From: an uncultured Prevotella sp.
GTDB taxonomy: Bacteria > Bacteroidota > Bacteroidia > Bacteroidales > Bacteroidaceae
Assembly: GCA_905234815.1 (NCBI GenBank)
Contig: CAJOIX010000020.1
Coordinates: 18,081 to 51,632 of the forward strand
DNA: 33,552 nucleotides
Direction of reading: 5' to 3'
The notes beneath the pieces were generated by a model. It did not search any database. It was not told the origin of the DNA and saw only the letters and a program-made list of their open reading frames with translations. Shown in pieces: positions 16,801 to 23,434 of this stretch (position 1 is the stretch's first letter; each line of letters starts with the position of its first letter). A program made the translations under genes and the position numbers.

Positions 16801-17027
16801 GTAGTGATGGTTTTGATATAGCTGTTTGCGTCGGCTGTGCGGTGAGCCATTCCGTAGAGCTTGCTCAGTATGCGCATCTTCATCTCTTCGGTGGCTTTGT
16901 TTGTGAAGGTCACAGCCAAAATCTGCTTGTAGGCCGATGGGTCGGCTACAAGCAGTTTGATGTATTCCACTGAGAGGCGATAGGTCTTACCGCTTCCCGC
17001 ACTGGCTTTGTAAACGGTGAGTTGCAT
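13821..17027 (-). CDS. addA: AddA-like UvrD-family helicase-nuclease
   Basis: This 1068-residue protein is the motor subunit of AddAB, a superfamily 1A helicase fused to a RecB-type nuclease. Walker A is ASAGSGKT (residues 8-15), Walker B is MIDEFQDTS, motif III is GDVKQSIYRWRNGD, motif V/VI region includes IRLMTIHKSKGLEFDYVFAP and LNLLYVLFTRPRRSLYVY. The C-terminal nuclease motif is VVVDFKFGNP, followed by QVREYISLLKEMG. The ATG at 17027 is the only sensible start, since the Walker A motif follows within eight residues. It lies 51 bases after the guanylyltransferase stop and abuts addB, so the three genes are probably one transcript. No recB, recC or recD is present here. Confidence 0.95.
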   Translation of the reverse strand: MQLTVYKASAGSGKTYRLSVEYIKLLVADPSAYKQILAVTFTNKATEEMKMRILSKLYGMAHRTADANSYIKTITTETGLSEEEVCQRAATALHNLLHNYTYFRVETIDSFFQQILRNLARELKLSNNIRLQLDDKEALEKAVDELVDDLEERSQILNWIIDVVEENMEEGNSWRVMDSIKEFGQNIFSDAYRLHETDFDIDFNQYRSLLVKEKEKALAEMEHFLDEFKHILDQHGLTIDQFSYGKSGALGYFLKISDFAKNGDKMLGSRTEEAMQDFTSMLRATDRHESEPIYQIARDELQPLLIQAEQQRPRCIKTVKTADNILKALSRLRLLTTIKQKLEEIGKKENLFLLSDTQSVLSKLIGDQDSPFIFEKIGSQLKHIMIDEFQDTSTNQWRNFRVLLNDTMANANSQNLIVGDVKQSIYRWRNGDWRLLNNIQQFFPKQEIAITPLNNNFRSANEIVTFNNHFFQAAVELEQAQLAQQPAKQEGELTQAYSELTQTAVNAQSKGFIQFTLYGEKANTEQLLQDFGQDLQALISHGIDYKQVAILARDKGSIAQVVEYLSRDYPELPLITEEAFTLDASIAVGIIIDAMRLIQQPENKLARATLTKAYLKYIDKQPYSESKLITIGDDNTDSPIASLLRSIGQDPLPLNELAERIYHTFSLERLEEESAYVCTFFDALNKFLNDFEPDLERFLAYWDETLHRKAIQSDEPNGIRLMTIHKSKGLEFDYVFAPLCDWQLEHRDYIWMTTREEPYSQIPIVPIHYNLKSLSSTVFAEEAQEEHLQNVVDNLNLLYVLFTRPRRSLYVYAPERKADYRSFIYPAALECVAEAIPAATLTEEQTETGTLKRFTLGQAEAAMDQPSHSADETTVQENVFEQIPDRLSFPMKSFPNRAKFLQSNASRQFIEPQEESDERDYIAEGSLLHALFASIHTKEDVPKAIRELQCNGVMENHPKLTERFLQFITARLNSPKVAEWFSPDWQIYNECTIVHRNSFTGAMEEKRPDRVMQRGDQTVVVDFKFGNPKEEHLAQVREYISLLKEMGHSQVEGFLWYVYQNKIQKVEM

Positions 17028-17078
17028 CTGTGGGCAGTTTTGTTTGTGGAAAAGCGGGGTGACGGGGTTTGGTAGCAG

Positions 17079-18149
17079 TTAGTTTTCTTCTGCGTATTGG
17101 CGTATTTTCTGTTCGTCGTTGAGCGAGCAGACGAGCAGTGCATCGTCCTTTTCGGCAATGATGTAGTTCTTCAGTCCCTGTATCACTACTTTCTTTTCCT
17201 GTGTGGTATGAACGATACATCCCGAGCAGTCAACCATTTTTATATTCTCGCCTATGAGGCTGTTTCCGTAGAGGTCCTTTTGTGTCTGGGCCAGCAGGCT
17301 GCCCCATGTGCCAAGGTCGCTCCATCCGAAGTCGGCGGGATGGACGTAGATTTCCTCTGCGTTCTCCATGATGGCATAATCGACGGAGATGTTCTGGCAG
17401 GTCGGGTAAATCTCGTTTATCTTGGCTTGCTCCTCGGGAGTGCCGTAGATGGGCAGCAGGTCTTCAAAGAGTCGGCTCATTTCTGGTTGATACACGCGGA
17501 AAGCATTCACAATGGTTGAAACTTTCCAAATAAAGATGCCTGCGTTCCAGAAATAGTTGTTCTGTTTGATGTATTCTTCGGCTGTGGCGAGATTAGGTTT
17601 TTCCTTGAAGGAGTCAACGCGGTAGATTTCTTTGTCGCTCAATGCAGCGTTGGAGAGGTCTGCCTGTATGTAGCCGTAGCCTGTTTCTGGTCGGGTGGGG
17701 TGCATACCGAGGGTCACGATGGCATCGCTCGATGCGGTGAATGCCAGCGCGCTTTTCACCACTCGGCGGAATTCCTCAGGATTGAGTACCATGTGGTCTG
17801 ACGGCGCCACAACGATATTGGCGTGTGGATTCTCGCTCTTGATGCGCCAGCTCACGTAGGCTATGCACGGTGCAGTGTTTCTGCGGCAGGGTTCCAACAG
17901 GATATGGCTGACGGGCACTTCGGGCAATTGTTCTCGACAGAGTTCGGCATATTGCTGATTCGTAACCACCCACACGTTTTCTGCCGGGCAGATATCGCCA
18001 AAGCGGTCAACCGTGAGTTGAAGCAGCGTGCGGCCTACGCCGAGCACATCGATAAATTGTTTGGGACATTCCTTCGTGCTCATAGGCCAGAAGCGGCTAC
18101 CCACGCCGCCTGCCATGATTACCAGATGATTGTTTTTGTTGTTTGTCAT
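17079..18149 (-). CDS. manC: Mannose-1-phosphate guanylyltransferase (GDP-mannose pyrophosphorylase)
   Basis: The enzyme makes GDP-mannose from mannose-1-phosphate and GTP, feeding glycan and GDP-fucose synthesis. The nucleotidyltransferase signature is intact: VIMAGGVGSRFWPMSTKECPKQF at the N-terminus with the pyrophosphorylase glycine loop and lysine, LEPCRRNTAP, VAPSDHMV, FKEKP and NYFWNAGIFIW. At 356 residues it is the short form without the C-terminal phosphomannose isomerase domain of longer ManC/AlgA enzymes. I start at MTNNKNNHLVIMAGG (18149) because the longer frame to 18200 would include the promoter. The symbol follows function; other names are used for this short type. Confidence 0.93.
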   Translation of the reverse strand: MTNNKNNHLVIMAGGVGSRFWPMSTKECPKQFIDVLGVGRTLLQLTVDRFGDICPAENVWVVTNQQYAELCREQLPEVPVSHILLEPCRRNTAPCIAYVSWRIKSENPHANIVVAPSDHMVLNPEEFRRVVKSALAFTASSDAIVTLGMHPTRPETGYGYIQADLSNAALSDKEIYRVDSFKEKPNLATAEEYIKQNNYFWNAGIFIWKVSTIVNAFRVYQPEMSRLFEDLLPIYGTPEEQAKINEIYPTCQNISVDYAIMENAEEIYVHPADFGWSDLGTWGSLLAQTQKDLYGNSLIGENIKMVDCSGCIVHTTQEKKVVIQGLKNYIIAEKDDALLVCSLNDEQKIRQYAEEN

Positions 18150-18173
18150 GGTGCTAAACAATATGATTGTTTG

Positions 18174-18205
18174 CAAATTTACAAATATCTTTTCTGGCAC
18201 ACAAA
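18174..18205 (-). promoter_or_regulatory. Promoter of the manC-addA-addB unit
   Basis: TTTG (18205-18202) is separated by 20 bases from TAAATTTG (18181-18174), a consensus Bacteroidetes promoter on the minus strand. The implied leader is about 20 bases. The -33 element overlaps the T run of the preceding terminator. Confidence 0.7.
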
Positions 18206-18244
18206 AAAAAGAAGCAAAACAGGTAAATTCCCATTTTGCTTCTT
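18203..18244 (-). terminator. Intrinsic terminator after the winged-helix gene
   Basis: On the minus strand GAAGCAAAA (18242-18234) pairs with TTTTGCTTC (18219-18211) around a loop of 14 bases, followed by eight T. It lies about 35 bases after the stop at 18279. Confidence 0.85.
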
Positions 18245-18278
18245 GGTTTTCTCTTTCGTAAGTTTCCTTTAAGATGCT

Positions 18279-18590
18279 TTAGGCGAGAGCAACTTTGTTG
18301 TTGTCGTCCTTAATCTTGCCCTCTTTGAAGAGCCAGCCCATGCCGAGCAGAACTTCAGTCTCAGAGATTTTAGCAAGTTTAGCAATCTCAGCTACGCTCA
18401 GGGCTTTTTCAGCCTTAGCGAGTGTTTCGTACACATCACCAGCCTTGAAACCTACGTTGATAGGATTGATGTTCAGAGCAGCTTTCTTGGCGGGAGCTTC
18501 TTTCTTTGCAGGAGCAGCCTTTTTGGCGGCTTCTTTCTTCACAGGAGCGGCCTTAACAGCAGCTGCCTTGGTAGTCTTTTTTTCTGCCAT
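18279..18590 (-). CDS. Small winged-helix protein (DUF2582-like) with lysine/alanine-rich tail
   Basis: The 103-residue protein has two parts. Residues 1-39 are a basic tail made almost only of Lys, Ala, Pro, Val and Glu (KAAPVKKEAAKKAAPAKKE), like a histone H1 or mycobacterial HU tail. Residues 43-103 form a compact domain (NVGFKAGDVYETLAKAEKALSVAEIAKLAKISETEVLLGMGWLFKEGKI) with a helix-turn-helix and wing pattern matching DUF2582-type domains. It stands alone between its own promoter and terminator, which suggests an abundant, independently expressed protein. Non-specific DNA binding is inferred from charge; the domain match is from pattern recall. Confidence 0.85.
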   Translation of the reverse strand: MAEKKTTKAAAVKAAPVKKEAAKKAAPAKKEAPAKKAALNINPINVGFKAGDVYETLAKAEKALSVAEIAKLAKISETEVLLGMGWLFKEGKIKDDNNKVALA

Positions 18591-18669
18591 AGTTTTTTCT
18601 GTTATTCTGATAACTTTAATTTTACCTTTTGAACTGTCACTGTAATGAGTTGGGGTTCAAATTCTGTGG

Positions 18670-18700
18670 CAAAAATAAGTATGAATAATATCTTGGCAAT
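18670..18700 (-). promoter_or_regulatory. Promoter of the winged-helix gene
   Basis: ATTG (18700-18697) then 19 bases then TATTTTTG (18677-18670) on the minus strand. The leader would be about 75 bases, long for this window. Confidence 0.6.
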
Positions 18701-18720
18701 CAAAAAGTTTCTGCGATTTT

Positions 18721-20496
18721 TTATTTTTGCCCACTTTCTTGACGCAAGTCAAGTTTGAGCTGTAGCTCATCGAGTTGGCTTTGATCGATAAACGATGGAG
18801 CGTCGAGCATCACGTCGCGGCCACTGGTATTTTTCGGGAATGCGATGCAGTCGCGAATGGAATCCAGGTCGGCCATAATGGCTACGAAGCGGTCCAGTCC
18901 GAAGGCCAGTCCTCCGTGGGGAGGTGCACCATATTTGAAGGCGTTGATCAGGAAACCGAACTGGGCTTGGGCACGCTCGGGTGTGAAACCTAAGATCTGG
19001 AACATCTTTTCCTGCAAGTGCTCGTCGTGGATACGGATGCTACCGCCGCCCACTTCAATGCCGTTGCACACGAAGTCGTAGGCCAGGGCACGCACCTGTT
19101 CGGGATGACTGTCGAGCAGGGGAATGTCTTCGGGATTGGGCATGGTGAACGGGTGGTGCATAGCCATGAGCCGTTGCTCTTCGTCGCTCCACTCAAAGAG
19201 CGGGAAGTCAACAATCCAGAGACATTCAAATTTCGACTTGTCGCGCAGGCCTAAGCGGTCGCCCATTTCCAAACGGAGGGTAGAGAGTTGCGTGCGTGTT
19301 TTGTTTGTATTGTCGCCACTGAGAATGAGCAGCAAATCGCCGTTCTCTGCGTTGACTTTCTGGCGCAGTTTTTCCCAGACTTCAGGAGCGTAGAATTTGT
19401 CGATGGAACTCTTTGTGGTGCCGTCGGCATTGAATTTCACGTAAACCAATCCCTTTGCGCCAACCTGCGGTCGTTTCACAAAGTCGGTGAGTTCGTCGAG
19501 TTGCTTGCGGGTATATTCAGCGCAGCCTTTACAGAGGATACCGCCAATATAGTTGGCATCGTTGAACACCGAGAATTCTCCAGTTCCTTTCAGCGTGTCC
19601 ATCAGCTCGATGAATTCCATGCCGAAGCGCAAATCGGGCTTGTCCGAGCCGTATTTTTCCATGGCTTCTTTCCAGGTCATCTGGCGCAGTTTGGCTGGCA
19701 GTTCCACTCCTCGAATCTCCTTGAAGAGGTGGCGGCAAAGGTCTTCGAAGATTTCAATCACGTCTTGTTGTTCCACGAACGACATTTCGCAGTCTATCTG
19801 TGTGAACTCTGGCTGACGGTCGGCGCGCAGGTCTTCATCGCGAAAGCACTTGGCTATCTGGAAGTAGCGGTCAAATCCGCTGACCATCAAGAGCTGCTTC
19901 AGTGTTTGCGGGCTTTGTGGCAGGGCGAAGAACTGACCAGGGTTCATGCGTGAGGGCACCACAAAGTCGCGGGCTCCTTCGGGCGTTGAACCAATCAGTA
20001 TGGGGGTTTCCACTTCGAGGAAATTGTGATTGTCCAGGAAGTTGCGCACCAGAATGGTCATCTTGTGGCGCAGTTCCAGATTCTTGCGCACAGCGTTGCG
20101 GCGCAAGTCGAGATAGCGGTACTTCATGCGAATATCGTCGCCGCCATCGCTCTGGTCTTCAATGGTGAAGGGAGGGGTCAGACTCTTGGAGAGGATATTC
20201 AGTGTTGACACTTCAATTTCAATTTCTCCTGTGGGCAGCTGGGCATTTTTGCTTTGGCGTTCAGCCACAATGCCTTTCACCTGGATACAGTATTCGCGGC
20301 CGAGTTTGTTGGCTTCTTCGCACAGACTGGCGTTGGTTTGTTCGTTAAAGACGAGTTGGGTCAGTCCGTAGCGGTCGCGCAAATCGACGAATGTCATGCC
20401 GCCGAGTTTTCTCACACGCTGCACCCATCCGGCCAGCGTAACTGCTTCTCCGGCATTGGCCAGACGAAGTTCGCCGCAAGTGTTTGTTCTGTACAT
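18721..20496 (-). CDS. aspS: Aspartyl-tRNA synthetase
   Basis: The 591-residue length and sequence fit the bacterial AspRS. An OB-fold anticodon-binding domain opens the protein ([32 protein letters not shown]). Then come the class II core with [13 protein letters not shown], motif 2 in [23 protein letters not shown], the bacterial GAD insertion domain (about residues 300-410), and motif 3 in [13 protein letters not shown]. It aminoacylates tRNA-Asp in the cytoplasm. It has its own promoter and a divergent neighbour. Its stop at 18721 is followed by the winged-helix gene promoter with no clear terminator between them. Confidence 0.98.
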   Translation of the reverse strand: MYRTNTCGELRLANAGEAVTLAGWVQRVRKLGGMTFVDLRDRYGLTQLVFNEQTNASLCEEANKLGREYCIQVKGIVAERQSKNAQLPTGEIEIEVSTLNILSKSLTPPFTIEDQSDGGDDIRMKYRYLDLRRNAVRKNLELRHKMTILVRNFLDNHNFLEVETPILIGSTPEGARDFVVPSRMNPGQFFALPQSPQTLKQLLMVSGFDRYFQIAKCFRDEDLRADRQPEFTQIDCEMSFVEQQDVIEIFEDLCRHLFKEIRGVELPAKLRQMTWKEAMEKYGSDKPDLRFGMEFIELMDTLKGTGEFSVFNDANYIGGILCKGCAEYTRKQLDELTDFVKRPQVGAKGLVYVKFNADGTTKSSIDKFYAPEVWEKLRQKVNAENGDLLLILSGDNTNKTRTQLSTLRLEMGDRLGLRDKSKFECLWIVDFPLFEWSDEEQRLMAMHHPFTMPNPEDIPLLDSHPEQVRALAYDFVCNGIEVGGGSIRIHDEHLQEKMFQILGFTPERAQAQFGFLINAFKYGAPPHGGLAFGLDRFVAIMADLDSIRDCIAFPKNTSGRDVMLDAPSFIDQSQLDELQLKLDLRQESGQK

Positions 20497-20544
20497 CTTG
20501 TTATTTTGATTTTACGTTTTTTACAAATTCTGTTTTGTAACGCG

Positions 20545-20575
20545 CAAAAGTAATAAAAAAATCTAAATCGTCAAG
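20545..20575 (-). promoter_or_regulatory. Promoter of aspS
   Basis: CTTG (20575-20572) then 19 bases then TACTTTTG (20552-20545) on the minus strand, a good consensus promoter. The implied leader is about 45 bases. Confidence 0.65.
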
Positions 20576-20581
20576 TCTCGC

Positions 20582-20613
20582 GTTGGATAATTGCGAAAGA
20601 TTCCTTAATTTTA
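20582..20613 (+). promoter_or_regulatory. Possible promoter of the DUF1573-EFR1 operon
   Basis: GTTG (20582-20585), 20 bases, TAATTTTA (20606-20613). The last base departs from TAnnTTTG, so support is moderate. It sits back to back with the aspS promoter and would give a leader of about 20 bases to the ATG at 20637. Confidence 0.4.
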
Positions 20614-20636
20614 CCGCCTGAAAAATGCGCACGATT

Positions 20637-21029
20637 ATGAAAAAAATCCTATTTGTATCCTTACTTCTTCTTTTCGTTGGTTCCTCTCTTCAGGCGCAGA
20701 ATGTCAAAAAAGCGTCGATAAAGTTTGAGAAGACCACCCATAATTTTGGCACTTTTTCCGAGAAAGACGGCGTACAGACCGTGGTGTTCAGTTTCACCAA
20801 CGTGGGCGAATCGCCGCTGTTAATCAATCAGGCCGTGGCCAGCTGCGGATGTACGGTGCCCACCTACACGAAAAAGCCCATACAGCCTGGCCAGAAAGGC
20901 GAGGTCAAGGTCAGCTACAATGGTGCCGGCAAATGGCCCGGAGCATTTAAGAAGACTGTTTCGGTGATGACCAATGGCGACCCCGTGAAGGTCACGCTGT
21001 ATATAGAAGGTAATATGACAGACGAATGA
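20637..21029 (+). CDS. Secreted DUF1573 domain protein
   Basis: The protein is 130 residues from MKKILFVSLLLLFVGSSLQAQ; an ATG four codons earlier (20625) is possible but adds only MRTI. After the signal peptide there is a single Ig-like beta domain of the DUF1573 family: FEKTTHNFGTFSEKDG, TNVGESPLLINQAVASCGCTVP and PGQKGEVKVSYN are the hallmark segments. The SCGC pair is conserved in the family. It is probably periplasmic or surface exposed and its function is unknown. Its stop overlaps the next start as ATGA. Confidence 0.92.
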   Translation: MKKILFVSLLLLFVGSSLQAQNVKKASIKFEKTTHNFGTFSEKDGVQTVVFSFTNVGESPLLINQAVASCGCTVPTYTKKPIQPGQKGEVKVSYNGAGKWPGAFKKTVSVMTNGDPVKVTLYIEGNMTDE

Positions 21030-21805
21030 TTGTTTCTCTATCTTGTACAGGCAATACACTATGGGCGGCTCGCCGGGCAGCAGAAATGCTCGGCGAGCCG
21101 CTTGTTGATATAACCCGCTGCGACCCTTCTGCTGCGCCGCTGCGTCTTGCCAAGGGCGAGCGCTTGGGATTTTGTTTCCCCGTGCATGGATGGCGGCCGC
21201 CGTTGCTGTTCAGGCAGTGGCTTCACAGCGCCCATTTTATGTTTGAAGAGACGCCTTATGTCTGGGCGCTCTGCACTGCCGGCGATAATATCGGCGAGAC
21301 CATGCGCCTGCTCGCTGCCGACCTTCAACCCCATGAGCTGGAACTCCGTGCCGCCGGGTCGCTCATCATGCCCGAGTCGTATGTCGGACTGCCTTTCATG
21401 GATGTTGACCCGCCCGAGCGTGAACGCATGAAAAAAGAGACAGCCGCCCAGCGACTGGAGCAGTTCCTTATATATATAAAAAGGTACGAGCGCGCGTGGA
21501 TGCTCACCGAGGGCCAGTGGCCCCGACTGAACACCCGCCTGTTGGGCGGGTTCTTCCTCCGGCATCTCATCACCGACAAACCTTTCCGCGTTTCGGCCGA
21601 GGCTTGCTTGCGCTGTGGCAAGTGTGCGCAGGTGTGTCCGGTGCACAATATCGAATTCAAGTCGGGCGAGTTGCCCCAGTGGCGGCATACCGACCGTTGT
21701 CTGGCTTGTTTCGCCTGCTATCACCACTGTCCGGCACGCGCCATTGAATATGGTCGGCGAACGCGCGGAAAAGGGCAGTATTTCTACGAAAAAACAAAAG
21801 GATAG
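21026..21805 (+). CDS. EFR1-family ferredoxin (flavodoxin-like plus two 4Fe-4S clusters)
   Basis: The 259-residue protein begins with a flavodoxin-like fold whose phosphate loop is SCTGNT (residues 6-11). Its C-terminal part has two ferredoxin motifs, CLRCGKCAQVCP (Cys194, 197, 200, 204) and CLACFACYHHCP (Cys225, 228, 231, 235), for two 4Fe-4S clusters. This is the plan of the EFR1 family of soluble electron carriers in anaerobes; the partner is not known. It starts with ATGA overlap on the DUF1573 gene. Its last codons and TAG stop (21803-21805) lie inside the first unit of a 22-bp-period repeat array. Confidence 0.9.
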   Translation: MIVSLSCTGNTLWAARRAAEMLGEPLVDITRCDPSAAPLRLAKGERLGFCFPVHGWRPPLLFRQWLHSAHFMFEETPYVWALCTAGDNIGETMRLLAADLQPHELELRAAGSLIMPESYVGLPFMDVDPPERERMKKETAAQRLEQFLIYIKRYERAWMLTEGQWPRLNTRLLGGFFLRHLITDKPFRVSAEACLRCGKCAQVCPVHNIEFKSGELPQWRHTDRCLACFACYHHCPARAIEYGRRTRGKGQYFYEKTKG

Positions 21806-21877
21806 CTTTTGCCGTTCAAAAGCTATCCTTTTGCGCGCTAAAAGCATAGCTTTTGGCCTCCGAAAGCTATGCTTTTA
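21795..21877. repeat. Four-unit 22-bp-period palindrome array, copy 2
   Basis: Units start at 21795, 21817, 21839 and 21861, an exact 22-bp step, with spacers CCGTT, CGCGC and GCCTC. Units are CAAAAGGATAGCTTTTG, its reverse-orientation form CAAAAGCTATCCTTTTG, TAAAAGCATAGCTTTTG and CGAAAGCTATGCTTTTA. The array lies between two convergent genes and its first unit supplies the stop codon of the plus-strand gene. Confidence 0.93.
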
Positions 21878-21905
21878 GAAAATGGTCATTTCCTGCCTGT
21901 TTTTC

Positions 21906-23153
21906 CTACTCTACTTTCATGGATTCTGCAGGGTGTATGCAGGCAATGAAATAGCTGGGCAGAATCAGTACCAGCAGGCACACCACGAAGGTCAAAATGT
22001 TGAGCAATACAATGTGCAGCACGTTGATTTCAACAGGCATGATACTCACGTAATACACCTCGGGGTCGAGCCGTATCAGCCCTAACCACTTTTGCGCGCC
22101 AATCAGCGCAAGTGCCACAAGGTTGCCGATAATCATGCCGCGCCCCACCAGTTGTTCCGATAGTCGGATGAATGTATGCCGCAGCGTGCTGTTGCGCATT
22201 CCCAAGGCCTTGAGCGTGCCAATCATCGAGGTGCGTTCCAAGATAATTATCAAGAGCGCGGATATCATGGTGACACTGGCCACAAGCAACATGATGAGCA
22301 ACACAATCCAGATGTTCATGTCCAGCAGGTCGAGCCAGTAGAAAATTTGCGGACTCAGCTCGCGAATTGTGCGTGAGGTATATACCTCGCCATAGCCGTC
22401 TGTAGTCCGGTTCACGCGGGCTATCAGTTCCGCTGCTGCGGCATCTACTTCAGTAAAATTGTTCACCTTGAGCTCTGCGCCTGAGGCCTGGTCGGGCTGC
22501 CAGCCGTGCAATTGCTGCACGGTGTGCAGGTCGGTCAGGCATACCATCTCGTCATATTGCGAGAGATGAGTCTCGTATAGGCCCGTGATGGTGAATCGTC
22601 GCGGACGGACACCTGCGCTGTTGATGAAGTAGGCGAATATCCGGTCGCCAGTCTTGATGTTCAATTTCCCCGCCATCCAGCGCGAGAGCAATGCTTCCTG
22701 CGAACTTTTCTCGGCCGAGAATCGTGGCAGGCGGCCTTCCACCAGATTGTCGGCAATAAAGGCTGTGTCAAATTCTTCGGCCATGCCTTTAAACTGCACG
22801 CCCAGAAAATCGTTATCGGTTTTCAGCAGACCCTCCACCGTGGCGAACCGCTGCACGTGCTCCACTCCTTTCACCGAGCGCAGCACGGTCATCATCGAAT
22901 CGTTCAGCTGGATAGGATAGGGCTCGCCTGTTTGCAGCGCCATAAAATCGCCCACCTGAATGTGGGCTGCAAAGCCTGCCACTTTGTCGCGAATGGTATG
23001 CTTAAAGCCCATTGCCACCGAGACACTCACAATCATCGTGGCCAGGCCGATAGCCACGCCGGCCACCGAAATCCTTACTGCCGGACGCGACATACGGTGC
23101 TCCGACGAGTTGCCATTGCCCATCCTGCGGGCCAAAAAACGACTCAGTTGCAT
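21906..23153 (-). CDS. ABC transporter permease, LolC/LolE-FtsX type
   Basis: The 415-residue protein has the four-helix FtsX/LolE plan: an N-terminal membrane helix (ISVAGVAIGLATMIVSVSVAMGFKHTIRDKVAGF), a large periplasmic domain (about residues 55-265) and three C-terminal helices (WIVLLIMLLVASVTMISALLIIILERTSMIGTLKALG; a middle helix; IVLLNILTFVVCLLVLILPSYF). GTLKALGM is the coupling helix that touches the ATPase. It could act in lipoprotein release or another envelope export; no ATPase gene is adjacent. I start at MQLSRFLARRMGN (23153); the frame to 23189 enters the repeat promoter. Confidence 0.9.
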   Translation of the reverse strand: MQLSRFLARRMGNGNSSEHRMSRPAVRISVAGVAIGLATMIVSVSVAMGFKHTIRDKVAGFAAHIQVGDFMALQTGEPYPIQLNDSMMTVLRSVKGVEHVQRFATVEGLLKTDNDFLGVQFKGMAEEFDTAFIADNLVEGRLPRFSAEKSSQEALLSRWMAGKLNIKTGDRIFAYFINSAGVRPRRFTITGLYETHLSQYDEMVCLTDLHTVQQLHGWQPDQASGAELKVNNFTEVDAAAAELIARVNRTTDGYGEVYTSRTIRELSPQIFYWLDLLDMNIWIVLLIMLLVASVTMISALLIIILERTSMIGTLKALGMRNSTLRHTFIRLSEQLVGRGMIIGNLVALALIGAQKWLGLIRLDPEVYYVSIMPVEINVLHIVLLNILTFVVCLLVLILPSYFIACIHPAESMKVE

Positions 23154-23159
23154 AATGTG

Positions 23160-23190
23160 CAAAGATACGATTAAGCGAGGAAAATGCAAA
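23160..23190 (-). promoter_or_regulatory. Repeat-borne promoter of the permease gene
   Basis: TTTG (23190-23187), 19 bases, TATCTTTG (23167-23160): a perfect Bacteroidetes promoter made entirely from the first unit of the tandem repeat. Its distance to the ATG at 23153 leaves a leader of only a few bases. Confidence 0.75.
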
Positions 23191-23340
23191 ATCGTTTTTG
23201 CATTTTCGAGCGTGAGTATCTTATTTAAAGGTACGATTTAGAGAACAAGGCAAAATGTAATCGTGCTTTTATTGTCCTTGTCGAACGTGAGTACCTTATT
23301 TAAAGGTACGATTAAGCGAGGAAAATGCAAAATCGTTTTT
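23161..23340. repeat. Tandem promoter-bearing repeats, locus 1
   Basis: Units begin at 23161, 23227 and 23302 (66 and 75 bp long; the third stops at about 23340). Each opens AAAGRTACGATTWAG and the first two end with a GAGTAYCTTATTT-type segment. Unit 1 contains the perfect inverted repeat GAAAATGCAAAA / TTTTGCATTTTC. Unit 2 has different arms (ACAAGG / CCTTGT) in the same place. The same family occurs at 30574-30720. Confidence 0.9.
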
Positions 23341-23368
23341 ATAATTTATCCATTATATCGTATCTTTG
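23338..23368 (+). promoter_or_regulatory. Promoter of the lipoprotein gene at 23435
   Basis: TTTA (23338-23341), 19 bases, TATCTTTG (23361-23368) on the plus strand. The context TCGTATCTTTG equals the reverse complement of the repeat edge that serves the permease, so the array ends with an outward-facing half unit. The leader would be about 60 bases. Confidence 0.55.
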
Positions 23369-23434
23369 TAAACGGCTTACCGCTGAATAGCATCTCACAA
23401 AAACTTCCCTGGCCGGGAGAAAACCTCGCTTGCT

